Assembly: GCA_028023455.1 (NCBI GenBank)
Contig: JAQFVV010006341.1
Span: 682,001 to 746,000, forward strand
Length of the DNA stretch: 64,000 bases
Source of the DNA: Epiperipatus broadwayi
Lineage: Eukaryota; Onychophora; Udeonychophora; Euonychophora; Peripatidae
Direction: 5' to 3'
In this document: in pieces, positions 12,614-22,542 of the stretch
Layout: every line of letters begins with the position of its first letter
How positions within the stretch are numbered: the first letter of the stretch is position 1
Position numbers and translations under genes: made by a program
Notes under the pieces: generated by a model
Told to the model about the DNA's origin: nothing
The model's input: the letters and a program-made list of their open reading frames with translations, nothing else
Databases searched by the model: none

Positions 12614-13639
12614 TATTGGATGAATTGGCACTAGATAGGAATTTTATGTACAAACCTTCTTGCATCCATTGATTGCTCTGGCTTGCACTGGTAGCGCTAA
12701 TGTGTAGAGAGTTTAGCCTCTGTGTAAACAGCTTGTGTCATGTGATGTTTAGTAGTTTTAACATGTAGTCTTACAATAATAGAATCAATATTGTAATTAT
12801 CGACTAAGCTGACCAATATTTCAATTAGACTTATAAGTTTATCATCAGAATTTCTGAATATTATGAAGTATACTTAAATATTTTTCTCCATTGTCTTATA
12901 TTGCTTCATTAAAAAGTATCTATGTCTTGATTCCATACGATAAATTTAGCAGAAAAACAGCCCTACATAAAATTTAATTTTATTCCAGTATTTATATCAC
13001 TATGACAATTCACATTCATTCTACCTTTAAAAGCTATTAAATAGATTACACTTAAATCAGGAAAAATGTTTAGTAGATCAACCTTTGAACTAGCAAGTCA
13101 CTGTAACTCTAAAAGAAAAAAAGAGGAAGTTTTTATATTTCAAATTAAAAATATTTCTATCAAGTTTATATTGCATCTTAATAATGCTTCATGAAGTTAT
13201 CTATAAATTATTCCAAAGATAGTATATATATATCTGTTTAATATCAATTTCTAATTCAAATGCTGTTTTTCCTCACTAACAATAACTGCTCCATCTCATA
13301 TCATCACGCATAAGCTGGAAAATAGGAATAAACTTTGATGGACCATCTATTAATTTAAAAACATAAACTTTTTTAGTCAGCTAAATAACTTCATTTAATT
13401 GATAGAAGCAATATTCAGATTTTACATGCATTTGCATGATAACAAAATCCATATTTATGGTGCTACTTCTTTTCTAAAAGAATAAGTCTCTGCTGTTCGT
13501 ATATTCAATAAAATCTTTGAAATTTTTTTTTGCTGTAATGAATAATAATATTCCATAATTGATGTAATCCTTTCTATCTCTTTATTTTACAAATGAAAAC
13601 AATATAAGCATCTTTAAGATATAGTTCTAATAGTGAAGG

Positions 13640-14200
13640 ATAAAAGGAATCTCCAGTATACGTTCAATAGAATGAGGATTAATGTGGATAAAAAAATCAA
13701 TGTCTCATGGATGGGAAAAAATGTAAGAGAAATACAAGCAAAACTTGAGGATAAGGTGATTCAATAGATAAATGGATTTAAATATCTGGGAAGTTAGTTA
13801 AGTGAAAATTAAAGTGATAGTGATGTAAAAGGTCAAGTACTATGTGTGGAATGTAGGCTTTATAGTTGAGAGACATAAATACTGAATATGAAAATAGAAT
13901 AAAAAGAAGTCTTTGAGATGTGAGTATGGAGAAGATTGAGAGGATTATTTAAGTGGATAGTGGTAAATGGGAAAGTTTTGATGAGATTGGATGACTAGAG
14001 AAATTGGATGTACAACAACTGGATCAGACATATATTAAGAAGACAGAATTGTTTATTGAGAAATGTTTGGGGGAAAATAAAAGATGGTAATACAAGAGAT
14101 GGAGAATGACATTAAATGCACTAATTGGAATTAAAAATTCAGGCATTGAAAAGAACAGAATGGATAAATTATTCTTTAGATATGTCCATAGGATAGAACA
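13640..14200 (+). pseudogene. LINE reverse transcriptase/C-terminal remnant
   Basis: Several frames and many stops, but the order of blocks is that of a non-LTR polymerase: NRMRINVDKKINVSWMG (thumb, G-+IN--KT), INGFKYLGS (the FKYLG block), WRRLRGL..WIVVNGKVLMRL, then NWMYNNWIRHILRRQNCLLR (the WIGHILRR block) and a glycine/arginine-rich end. Intronic, non-functional. Confidence 0.6.
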
Positions 14201-14912
14201 GTCTAATAATATGATCAGATTACAAAGGGGGGTTAATTTTAACAAAATATCTCTGTTCAAATGTAAATGAGCGGAAGAATAAATATAATGAAAATAGCCA
14301 TTATTTAAAATGTTATCAAAATAATCTCTCCAATCTGTTTGAAATATCATTGATATATTTTTACTAAATATTTTTCAGATTCACTTCATTTTTAAAGCAT
14401 CAAAAAAAGATTTAGGATAATAATAATCAACTGACTATCCGCTTTGCTATTCAATCTATTAATTATTTTTAAACCTGTTTCTGACTGCAAATGTTTATGA
14501 AGCTCCCTATTCATTTTATTATTTTGTCAAGTATTATAATGTCATATGATTCCTCTAATCAAATCACAATAATATAAACTTATCAGAGAACCAGTCAGAA
14601 TTCTATTTCAGTGAACTCAAGAACTTACTGAAATTCACAATACAATTTTTTAAAAAAAAATTATACCTAGGGTAATATAATAATTGAAAATTCAAATTTC
14701 TGATTTGCATTTTACAGCTGTTTTATAAAACTCGGCTTGAGCAGGAGCTACTTTTAAAGAATGGATATTAAATTTCAAATTATTCCTAAAATACATGTAT
14801 ACTTTAGAACAATTTCTAATTTTTTCATGTAGTATGGTAGCCACAGTAAAAAATGGATTACAGAAGATGATTAAAGCTGATATTTCTTTAAATTTATTTA
14901 TCAATAAGTCAA

Positions 14913-14991
14913 GCGTTGGTGGCCGAGTGGTCAGCATAGCTGCCTTACAAGCAGTTATCTCGGGTTCGCGCCCTCGTTTCCTGGCCAATGC
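14913..14991 (+). tRNA. tRNA-like sequence (pseudogene or SINE head)
   Basis: GCGTTGG (14913-14919) and CCAATGC (14985-14991) form a 7 bp acceptor-like stem with one G-T. TGGCCGAGTGGTC is a good A box, GGGTTCGCGCCC resembles a B box, and GCTGC-CTTACAA-GCAGT is an anticodon arm with TAC (Val). However about ten extra bases lie between the T arm and the acceptor strand, and the T stem is only 3-4 bp, so it is probably not a working tRNA. An A-run follows at ~15003, as in a SINE. Confidence 0.45.
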
Positions 14992-15689
14992 TTTGACACA
15001 TGAAAAAAAAAGTTTGTTATAGAATATACTTTTTTCATGCAACTCATTTTAACTTCGGAATACATTAATCTTCAATCGGTTCAACAATTTACACCTATAA
15101 ATGAACATGCAATGATAACTTTTCTTATATTCTGACCTTTAGCTATAATATGATCCATAAAATGCCATTAATTTGATTGTGGATGCATTCAAATTTCTTT
15201 AGAGCAATTTTTTTGTTCAAACAAAGAATATATGGCAGACAATTCACACAATATGTAAAAATTCAATAGGATACTTTTGACTTCACAGAATCATTACTAT
15301 TATATTTGATAACTTTAATCCCTGAACTATAGTTTCTATCAATATGTGAATTACAGTATACAAAAAGAAAAAAAAAACCTTTTTTATTGACAATATCCAA
15401 TAAAGACTAAAAGCTTTTTTTCTATAAACTTTGATTCTAATATCACAGGACAAGCACTGATAAAGTAAGTACCATTATTACAAACCAGTCTTTAATTTCA
15501 TTAGTTTTTCATCGACACATTTAGAAATTCCAAGAATATAAGCTTCTGAGTTACACTCACTGTGAATTCAGCATGATGTCATCTCAAATAAACCAACTTC
15601 AAGAACATTTTATAGCCATTTAACTGCTTAGTTAAACTTTCTATTCTTCAAGAAATATAATAACTACTTTTTCTTATTGCATTGCAAAT

Positions 15690-15915
15690 GTATACCATAT
15701 AATAGGAAATCATCCATGCACTTTACTACTGTTACACAATGCTTTATTTAACACCCTTTTTTACAGTTTACTGCTGAATTTAGCAGTTGAAATTAGTAGA
15801 TATAAAACGTTCTGAAGAAGATTGCTGGGGCAATCAAAACTGCAAACTAGAAAATAAGGTGGTAAATAAAGCATTGTGTAACAGTAGTAAAGTGCATGGA
15901 TGATTTAGTATTATA
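15690..15915. repeat. Family C hairpin with hammerhead-like core (15.7 kb)
   Basis: Arms around 15707-15755 and 15863-15905 pair (ATCCATGCACTTTACTACTG with its complement, then ACAATGCTTTATTTA). The loop region holds CTGAAGA (15812-15818), an ATTGC/GCAAT stem-loop and AAAAC, a degraded CTGANGA-stem II-GAAAC order. The same arm sequence recurs at 54.54 kb. Confidence 0.55.
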
Positions 15916-17171
15916 TGTTAAACTTTCTTTCTTCACAAGATGAATAACACTATGAGAAATTATATTAGTCTTAAATCTTAATAAGTGCTTAGCTACAACA
16001 CTAATAATAATTATGTATTATAATTAATATATAAAATATAGCAACTAAAATTTTCCATTTTAAATGCTAGACTACCGCAGGATAGAGCCACCATTCATAT
16101 GGCAATAAGATAAACTAAATGAAAAAATAATAAATGTTTTACATATTTCATAAAATAAATATATATTTATAAAATAAATATATATTTCCGTTACAATATA
16201 TTTATAAAATAAAAATGAAAATTACATACTTAGCAATCAAATCAATACATTCAGTCATAAGCATTCCATAAAAAAATAAATTAGCAATGAAGTTGCATTT
16301 GTCCTCAGAAGCTCGTTTCATTTTTTATGAAATGCTTGTGATGGTCAAAACTATCATGTAAGTTTGAAATCATGGTGCATTGATTTGATTGTTAAATATA
16401 TTTTATTTAGTGTTTGATTTTTTTATAAATGTATGAAACATATCATTTTTTCATTTGCAAAATTTGTATTTTGTTACTACTTGTATAATATGAACCAGCA
16501 GAAAACAGCATTAATTTTATATATATCTCTTTAAGCAATCACATTGAAATAAATTAATAAAGTTAAAAAAATTAACGTCACGTTCTGGATAATTTTCCCC
16601 AGCAGATCCAGGAATCAGTCGGGCTAGCAGAAAATAATAATCAAAATAGTTTCGTTTTTCTATGGTCCTACCTCATATATTCACTAAAAACATGATACTC
16701 AAGCAACAGCTAAATGTTTAAACTTATTTTGATAATGATGGTCAAAATAAAAAAGCATTATAACTTTACAAGGTTTGAATAAAGTTTTCAGAGAATTTTA
16801 CGAGGTCATCATTGATCATGTGATCTGGAGAATTGCAAGATAATTATTTCATTCTTCAGTAAGAACTATATTAATTTGATCCGTAATTTCTACATTCAGG
16901 TTCAATCATTATTTAATTAATCCTGATGACTGTACCGAAGAATAAGTTCTCAGCGTATGTTGAATGAATTGAGAAATCTACTAATCTGCAATGCTATTAT
17001 TTTGTTAAACACATTCAAAATATAATAATAACAACAATGATTTCCCATCCTGCCAGTTTTGTAATTACAATGGCAAAGGCATAGGGTTGAACTTCTTCTT
17101 ATGATGGCAGATCAATTCTGACTTTATCATTTTAAAAATAATTTAAATGCTATAATTTAAATACGTAATTT

Positions 17172-17280
17172 AAACCACTAAACATCACATGATTTTATGC
17201 GCACACCTTCTGGCATCCATTGATTACTCTGGCTTGCACTGAGTGGCACTACTGTATGGATAGTTTTGCCTGTTTAAATA
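17172..17280. mobile_element. Family A fragment (A2)
   Basis: Terminus CACTAAACATCACATGAT joined directly to the inner part (TTATGCGCACACCTTCTGGC, then CATCCATTGATTACTCTGG) and ending in AGTTTTGCCTGTTT. It is internally deleted and has no hammerhead region. Confidence 0.6.
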
Positions 17281-17534
17281 TGTAATTTGTTATGATGTAA
17301 CTAATATATAAAATATTTAATAAGTTTTATTTTAAATTAATACTTTTCAAAAAGAACACATAAATATAAAAGCTACAAAGATCCAAGATATATGTAAAAT
17401 ATTTAAAATTAACTACAATTAAAATTGGATAGTTTGATATATATAACAAAAATAAAATTTGAATTATTTTTGTAATTTTTAATGTATATTAACAATTTGT
17501 TTTGTATATTTAATTTTATTATAATATTTATATG

Positions 17535-17590
17535 TAGTGTATGTCACAGTTCTGAAGAAAACACGGACAGTCAAAATTGTCAGCTATTTT
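17535..17590 (+). repeat. Family C fragment with CTGAAGA motif
   Basis: CACAGTTCTGAAGA (CTGAAGA at 17552-17558) then GGACAGTCAAAATTGTCAGC. It resembles the family C core (GGACAGTCGAAACTGTCAG) with GAAA decayed and part of stem II lost. No paired arm was seen. Confidence 0.4.
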
Positions 17591-18017
17591 TGGAAGTTTA
17601 TAATAAATAAAAAAATTGCATTTACATTGTATTAGATGCATAGAAGAATGTGTTGTATTGTTTATATTAGTAAAAAAAAAATAAAAATGAACCAACAATT
17701 TATTTTCTTTACATTTCCTAATATATTCAACTTATGCAGACAAACAAAATAAGCAAAGGTGCAATTTAGCTAATTACTTTTGAAATGTCATTAAACACAT
17801 TTCTCTAAACAAGTTCATATTTAAAGATAGTTATGTGAGGCTACGTCACTGTTTCTCTTATGAGGTACTGATGGAGAGGCCTTTATTCTGCAATGGGTCA
17901 TAATGACTTTTATTTTATGAGGTAAAAACCCAAATTTTCAAATTTTATATATATAATTAGTTAAAAATATTTATGAAAGTATAAAACTTTGTAATTTCTC
18001 TCACAATATGAATAACA

Positions 18018-18523
18018 TCAAATGATCACCATGTCTTATGCTTAGCTTGCAGTGAGTGGCAATACCTATAGTGAGTTTTGCCTGTTTTAATAACAGTTAA
18101 GAGCAAGCATAAGAAATGGTGATCATGTGATGTTTATTGGCTTAAAACCAATCTTGCCTAATAGGAAAGTGGTGGCTATGGTTATTAAAGAACCAAAAAC
18201 ACCAAAATGTATAGGTACTGAACTGAGTTCAGACCTATAGGACTATATAGGCTAATGAGCTTGGATTGAAAATATTAAAGTGTTTTCAATTTAAGACTCA
18301 GTTTTGTAGGTGAGATAAAAGGTGTCTGCTGGAGGGTTGCATTAGATCCTAAGATCCAGGTGCAGTGCTCTCAGATCCAAGGCTCCTCAATGATGAAGGC
18401 CACAAGCCAGAATATTGGATGAGTAGGCACTAGATGAGGATTTTATGCACAAGCCTTCTGGCATCCATTGATTACTCTAGCTTGCAGTAAGTGGCAATAC
18501 GTATAGTGAGTTTTGCCTGTTTT
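18018..18523. mobile_element. Family A element with unit-length direct repeat (A3)
   Basis: Flanked by a perfect 13 bp direct repeat AATATGAATAACA (18005-18017 and 18524-18536), read as a target-site duplication. The block GCTTGCAGTGAGTGGCAATA begins at 18045 and recurs at 18480, 435 bp apart in the same orientation, so the insert is longer than one unit. The left end begins with the inverted terminus (ATGATCACCATG), and the right end stops at GCCTGTTTT. The hammerhead region (18375-18412) has lost the stem III/cleavage block. Confidence 0.7.
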
Positions 18524-19530
18524 AATATGAATAACAGTTGCATATTTGTGAAATATAAAAATTGTAAAATTAAGTTTACCTTACATTTTAAAAATATTTT
18601 TATTTAACTTATTAAAATGCATAAGTCTCAGATATTGAGCCTCTGGTTCTGAATATAGAATATAACCTGCCACTTACAATATATATGTTTGATGTATTTT
18701 TGCCGTTCAATCATGGTTCCAACTATTTGCATAGAATAAAAAAAATAACCGTGTCCCATAATACAAGTGTAGCAAAATAATTGTCAGAAATGGCAAATAT
18801 ACAGATAGAACTAATAAGAATAACGTAGGAAAAGGCCAGTCGTGATGAAATGCTTGCTAATTTTTTTTTTTAATTGGAATTGAAAAATTTATAAAAATTG
18901 TGCAGTTTTTTTTTCCGATGGTCTGCTTTGTGTCAAAATACATTAAGACTGCAGCAACGTGTTAAAATAATTAAGATAGGTAAAATATTTGACAATAGTT
19001 CTAAGAATGTCTTAATTACTATGAAAAAATATTGTACAGCAATAATAAAATTATATTTTAATCCAATGTTTTGTGAAGTATTAATCATGATATAATATTC
19101 AAACTTAAGAATTAAAAAGAGTTACGATTTAAAATATATATATAGTTTCAAAGTTCTTATTTAAAAAAAAAAAAAAGACAAATTAGATACGATTAAAAAA
19201 ATTCTGCCAAAATTCTAATCGATGGCACTAATATTATATAACGAATACATACATACACAAAGCTCAATAATGTATTATCTGCTTACAAGTTGAAAATTAA
19301 TTGACAAAACCGTACTGCTTATTTACAAATCATTAAGCATTTATTAATAAATAATAATAATAATGCAAGCAGTATAGGACATTCTCATACTGAATAAAAA
19401 GCGTGACAACCGGTGCGCTTTCGCAGCTACAAAATGCCCATGTTCAAATTCATAATACCATTACTCAATAAATATATACTATCTTTTATTAAAAACTAAT
19501 AAAATTTCACTTAAAAAACGAAATCTTAAC

Positions 19531-19661
19531 CTTCGCTTTATTTCTCGTTGAAAATTAGAAAGATATGGATCAAGAGCTAATAAATCGTTTAAATTAGGAA
19601 CTGTTACACAATCAGGATCTACGGCCGCCATTACGCTACTTGTAGTTGCGGGAACTTCCAT
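19531..19661 (-). CDS. GBE1: GBE1 exon 1 (start of 1,4-alpha-glucan branching enzyme)
   Basis: First coding exon of the glycogen branching enzyme, a cytosolic GH13 enzyme that cuts alpha-1,4 glucan chains and rejoins them as alpha-1,6 branches. The chosen ATG (19661-19659) gives MEVPATTSSVMAAVDPDCVT then VPNLNDLLALDPYLSNFQRE, then IKRR; L-LDPYL--FQREIKRR matches the usual N-terminus. A second ATG ten codons in (MAAVDPD) is also possible. The donor GTTAAG leaves two bases, completed by exon 2, which is 8.9 kb away. The six exons total 776 nt (~258 aa) of a family usually near 700 aa, so the gene is cut by the window edge, not truncated biologically as far as can be seen. Confidence 0.88.
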
Positions 19662-20084
19662 TAGGTGGTGAAGATCGAAAGTCAACTTTTATATAGAAAA
19701 GATAATTTTTCAAAAAAAATAAAAGATATCTTTCTTTTTTTAAACAATGCTGCTATTTCAGAGAGAGGGGACTACAGATAAAATTATTATGTTAACCAAA
19801 ATATATTATTTGCATTAAATGATATATATATTTTCGGAAAGTCGGATTTTATAAAATATTGTTAAATTCAAAATACAGTAACAATACTTCCTCGAAGCCT
19901 ATTATTTATTAACTATAATTATTCAAAATAATAATTTGATTTTATATAATACAAAAAATTAAATATATCTCACTATATAACTGCATGTGGGCGTTGAGAG
20001 TAACCATAGCGGACTAACAAACTGCGTCAACTTTAGCAGACGCTTTTTAAAGATAATAAAATTATTTTTCTTAGCAAGCACAAC
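19662..20084. promoter_or_regulatory. Probable bidirectional promoter between GBE1 and GXYLT
   Basis: 423 bp separate the two divergent start codons. No repeat family seen elsewhere in the window occurs in it. A patch near 19985-20045 is richer in G+C than its surroundings (GTGGGCGTTGAG, CCATAGCGGAC, GCAGACGC). I see no convincing TATA box at a fixed distance from either ATG. The promoter role is inferred from geometry. Confidence 0.5.
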
Positions 20085-20275
20085 ATGCAGAATTTATATG
20101 TTGTCCTTCTTTTTTTGTTAATAGGTAGTAGATATTCTAACATCGAAGCAGATACCAATCATTATTATAGACACGACGCTAAATATCCTGAAGCAGCTTA
20201 TGAAAATTACTGTTACCGAGGACACGATGAGGAAACATATCGCCCAGAAAAACAGTGCTATAATACTGACAAAAT
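20085..20275 (+). CDS. GXYLT: GXYLT exon 1 (signal/anchor and stem region)
   Basis: Starts MQNLYVVLLFLLIGSRYSNI, a short hydrophobic stretch (residues ~4-14) fitting a signal peptide or a type II membrane anchor, followed by a Tyr/His/acid-rich lumenal stem with two or three Cys. The frame runs to a stop at 20291, but a donor GTATGA at 20276 leaves exactly two bases (AT), which the first base of exon 2 (C) completes to Ile, giving DKI-IKHHGTVYISVIACG. The link to exon 2 rests on phase, strand, position and the expected type II topology, since GXYLT stems are poorly conserved. The alternative is a small independent secreted protein of 68 aa. Confidence 0.62.
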
Positions 20276-20689
20276 GTATGAATATATTTAGTAAATATAT
20301 AGTTTGGTTTTATTGTTTTTACTACAATATTAGCGTAAGTTTTACTGAGTGATTATCACTATTTAAGTTTAACCGTGCGTTGATTTATTTTGATTGTTTT
20401 TTCCAGTTCATAGACATTTTAATTCTAGAATGCTTCCAAAAATTAATCAATAAGATTCACTAGAACAAAATATTTTTATTTATCTCTCTATATAATAAGC
20501 ATGCACAAATTATCTGAGAACACAACATGACGTAGATTTTACTGCCTATTTTTAACGTGAGCGTTTAAAATAATAACTTTATTGTATTTCATAGCCATCT
20601 ATTGTAAATTTGAATAGTCATTGGATAATAGGTGATAATGCTATTATATCATTTCCCTAGATTGTTTTCTGATTTGTGCCTTCTTCATT

Positions 20690-20800
20690 AAAGAGATTCA
20701 ACTTATTCACTGATAAAGCCAAAATCCGGAAATTAATTTTTAGAAATGGATATGATAGTACTACCATCTAGCATCCATTGATTACTCAACTTTTGGATAA
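20690..20800. mobile_element. Old family A fragment (A4)
   Basis: CTGATAAAGCCAAAATCCGG keeps the order of the family A core (CTGATGA, GCC loop, GAAA) with several changes, followed by ATAGTACTACCATC and CATCCATTGATTACTCAAC. Strongly decayed. Confidence 0.45.
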
Positions 20801-21184
20801 ATGGCTGGAAAAGAGTGAAGAAAACTGCTTCTGCAAGTGTAAAAATTATATCATGATACTACCTCAGTGGTTAGGACGATCTCATTGTTTGAAGATTCTG
20901 ACGATTTTTCAGATAGTTAAAAATTTCCAAGAAACTTTAGAATTTTAGCTGACCCACCTGTAACTGAATTTACTCGATGTTCAATATTTTGCAGACAAAT
21001 GAATATGTCATTTTAAACTGTTGTCTCGATATTTATAGGGTGGTCTAGATAAAGTAGAAATTATTTATTCACCTACTTTTTTAAATATTTGTGAAATCTT
21101 AGAGACTGCATTAATATGTATATGTGTGTATATATATATAACTCTTATCTACTTCTTTCTTCCTCTATAATTTGCTTTTTATAT

Positions 21185-21460
21185 TTTAACATAAACTTCA
21201 TTAACACTCCTTTAAAACTTTAAGCAAACAATCTTTATTTATAACAGTTTCGACTGTCCTAGCAGTCTTTTTCAGATCTAGAACAAAAAATTATATAAAT
21301 AAAGATATAAAGAACAAGAATTTTGGTTGTATTGATGTAATATTTGTATAATTTTTTGTTGTAGATCTGAAGAAGACTGCTAGGACAGTCAAAACTGTTA
21401 TAAATAAAGATTGTTTGCTTAAAGTGTTAAAGGAGTGTTAATGAAATTTATATTATATAT
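21185..21460. mobile_element. Family C inverted dimer with hammerhead-like cores (21.2 kb)
   Basis: Arms about 21190-21297 and 21350-21455 are reverse complements (ATTAACACTCCTTTAAA, AAGCAAACAATCTTTATTTA, then the core). Each arm has CTGA[A]-GACTG-loop-CAGTC-[G/A]AAAC: plus strand CTGAAGA at 21367-21373; minus strand TTTC (GAAA) at 21248-21251 with CTGAAAA. The same core closes the PLE at 42.1-44.9 kb, so this looks like a non-autonomous relative of that PLE's terminal repeat. Confidence 0.6.
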
Positions 21461-21820
21461 ATAAAAGTAATTTTAAAGTATACCTGCCATGATTTTCAAC
21501 ACCATAGATAATTACAGCAAATGAAAATAAAAAAAGATATCTTGAACATCTTATGAGTATATTGTAATTATTATATTGTAATAATAGGAATGTATGTTTA
21601 CTCATTCAAAAATTTTACAAAAGCAAAAGTGAGAAAGTTTCAAATTTAAATTAATGTTGCAACTTTAAGTAATAATGATTTCATTAATCTTCTAAATACT
21701 TCCAAGTGCAACAGATAAATCTATAATGTGTAATGCTAAGGAGACAAATTTATTGCAATAGAAATACAACTAACTAAATTATATAAATATCTTTTTAATT
21801 AGTTGCATTTCTACTTATAA

Positions 21821-22204
21821 ATATAGGGGATTTGAACTCAGTTTCAGACTTCCAAGCACCCTTCAACAATCCACACTATCTCATACAACTGATACACATG
21901 ACCACACATATTTAAAAAAGGAAAATAATATACCAATTTTGTGCTAAACCAGCAATCATCAATTGGTCCAGATTATCATCTCTCCATCACACAACACTTG
22001 ATTATTCATTCATCCAACAGATGAGTGCTGGTTTAGCACGAATATGTATATTGGTGATTATTTATCTTTTCTACATGTGTGTAGTCATGTGTATCTGTTG
22101 TATGAGATAGTGTGGATAGTTGAAGGGTGCTTGAAAGTCTGAGTTCAAATCCCCTATATTTACAATTAAGCTCCAGGTTTGTGAAGAGTGCCTGGTTTTT
22201 AAAT
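21821..22204. mobile_element. Family B inverted dimer (B1)
   Basis: Flanked by a perfect 14 bp repeat ATTTCTACTTATAA (21807-21820 and 22205-22218). Arms ~21821-21990 and ~22010-22165 are inverted (ATAGGGGATTTGAACTCAG with its complement at the far end). GAGTTCAAATCCCC near 22145 resembles a pol III B box. Hammerhead-like motifs sit at the inner end of each arm (right arm 22014-22054). Confidence 0.65.
22014..22054 (+). ncRNA. Hammerhead-like motif in B1
   Basis: Stem I CCAA (22014-22017) pairs with TTGG (22051-22054). Between them are CAGATGA (one change from CTGATGA), a perfect 5 bp stem II GTGCT/AGCAC with loop GGTTT, GAAT (GAAA changed), and ATGTATA ending in an ATA cleavage-type triplet. 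Stems intact, two core positions mutated, so probably inactive. Confidence 0.45.
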
Positions 22205-22542
22205 ATTTCTACTTATAATAAATCTCTTTGCATTTTGTCTGTCTATATACATATTATATTGAATATTTTCACAATTATTTGATGAAAATAAAGTAATAAA
22301 TAATTCTAAAATCAATTTTAATAAATCAACTTATTGTAAAACAGAAGAAAGTAAAAACGTTTTGTTATTCCATGTATTTTGAATAGTCAATCATCAAATT
22401 ATATGAATGATTATTCTTTAATTCACACCTGATCTTGTTTATTATTTAAGGTATAACTGTTCTTCATTAAAACCATAGCTTTGCCAAGCATGAATATAAT
22501 GTTTAAATACAAGTATAGTATATATATGTAAAGTAGATGTAT

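Larger units (their letters stand above)
12355..12760. mobile_element. Family A element, inverted dimer with two hammerhead-like motifs (A1)
   Basis: Two arms, about 12355-12512 and 12552-12720, are near-perfect reverse complements around a ~40 bp centre. Each arm carries CAGTGCAAGCCAGAGTAATC, the family hallmark, and a hammerhead-like core: on the plus strand CTGATGA 12578-12584, a 3 bp stem II (AGC with GCT, loop CACAA), GAAA 12598-12601 and GTC 12605-12607; on the minus strand CTGATGA 12497-12491 and GAAA 12477-12474. Flanking stem I strands pair in both. Both arms share copy-specific variants such as GCGCTACC. No open frame. Confidence 0.75.
10668..19530 (-). other. GBE1 intron 1, repeat-rich (8.9 kb)
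   Basis: Contains family A copies at 12.35 kb, 17.2 kb and 18.0 kb, a LINE remnant at 13.6-14.2 kb, a tRNA-like sequence at 14.9 kb, and family C hairpins at 15.65 kb and 17.5 kb, each listed separately. Between them (10.67-12.3 kb, 15.0-15.6 kb, 15.95-17.15 kb, 18.54-19.5 kb) I see only AT-rich sequence. Confidence 0.7.

Noticed and set aside
12355-12760. Family A as a classical DNA-transposon MITE
   Set aside because: Target duplications of 12-14 bp, unit-length direct repeats and hammerhead motifs fit a retro-type element better; no transposase relative is in the window.
14692-15042. 116-codon minus-strand ORF over the tRNA-like sequence
   Set aside because: Antisense of a tRNA-like/SINE region with no protein resemblance.
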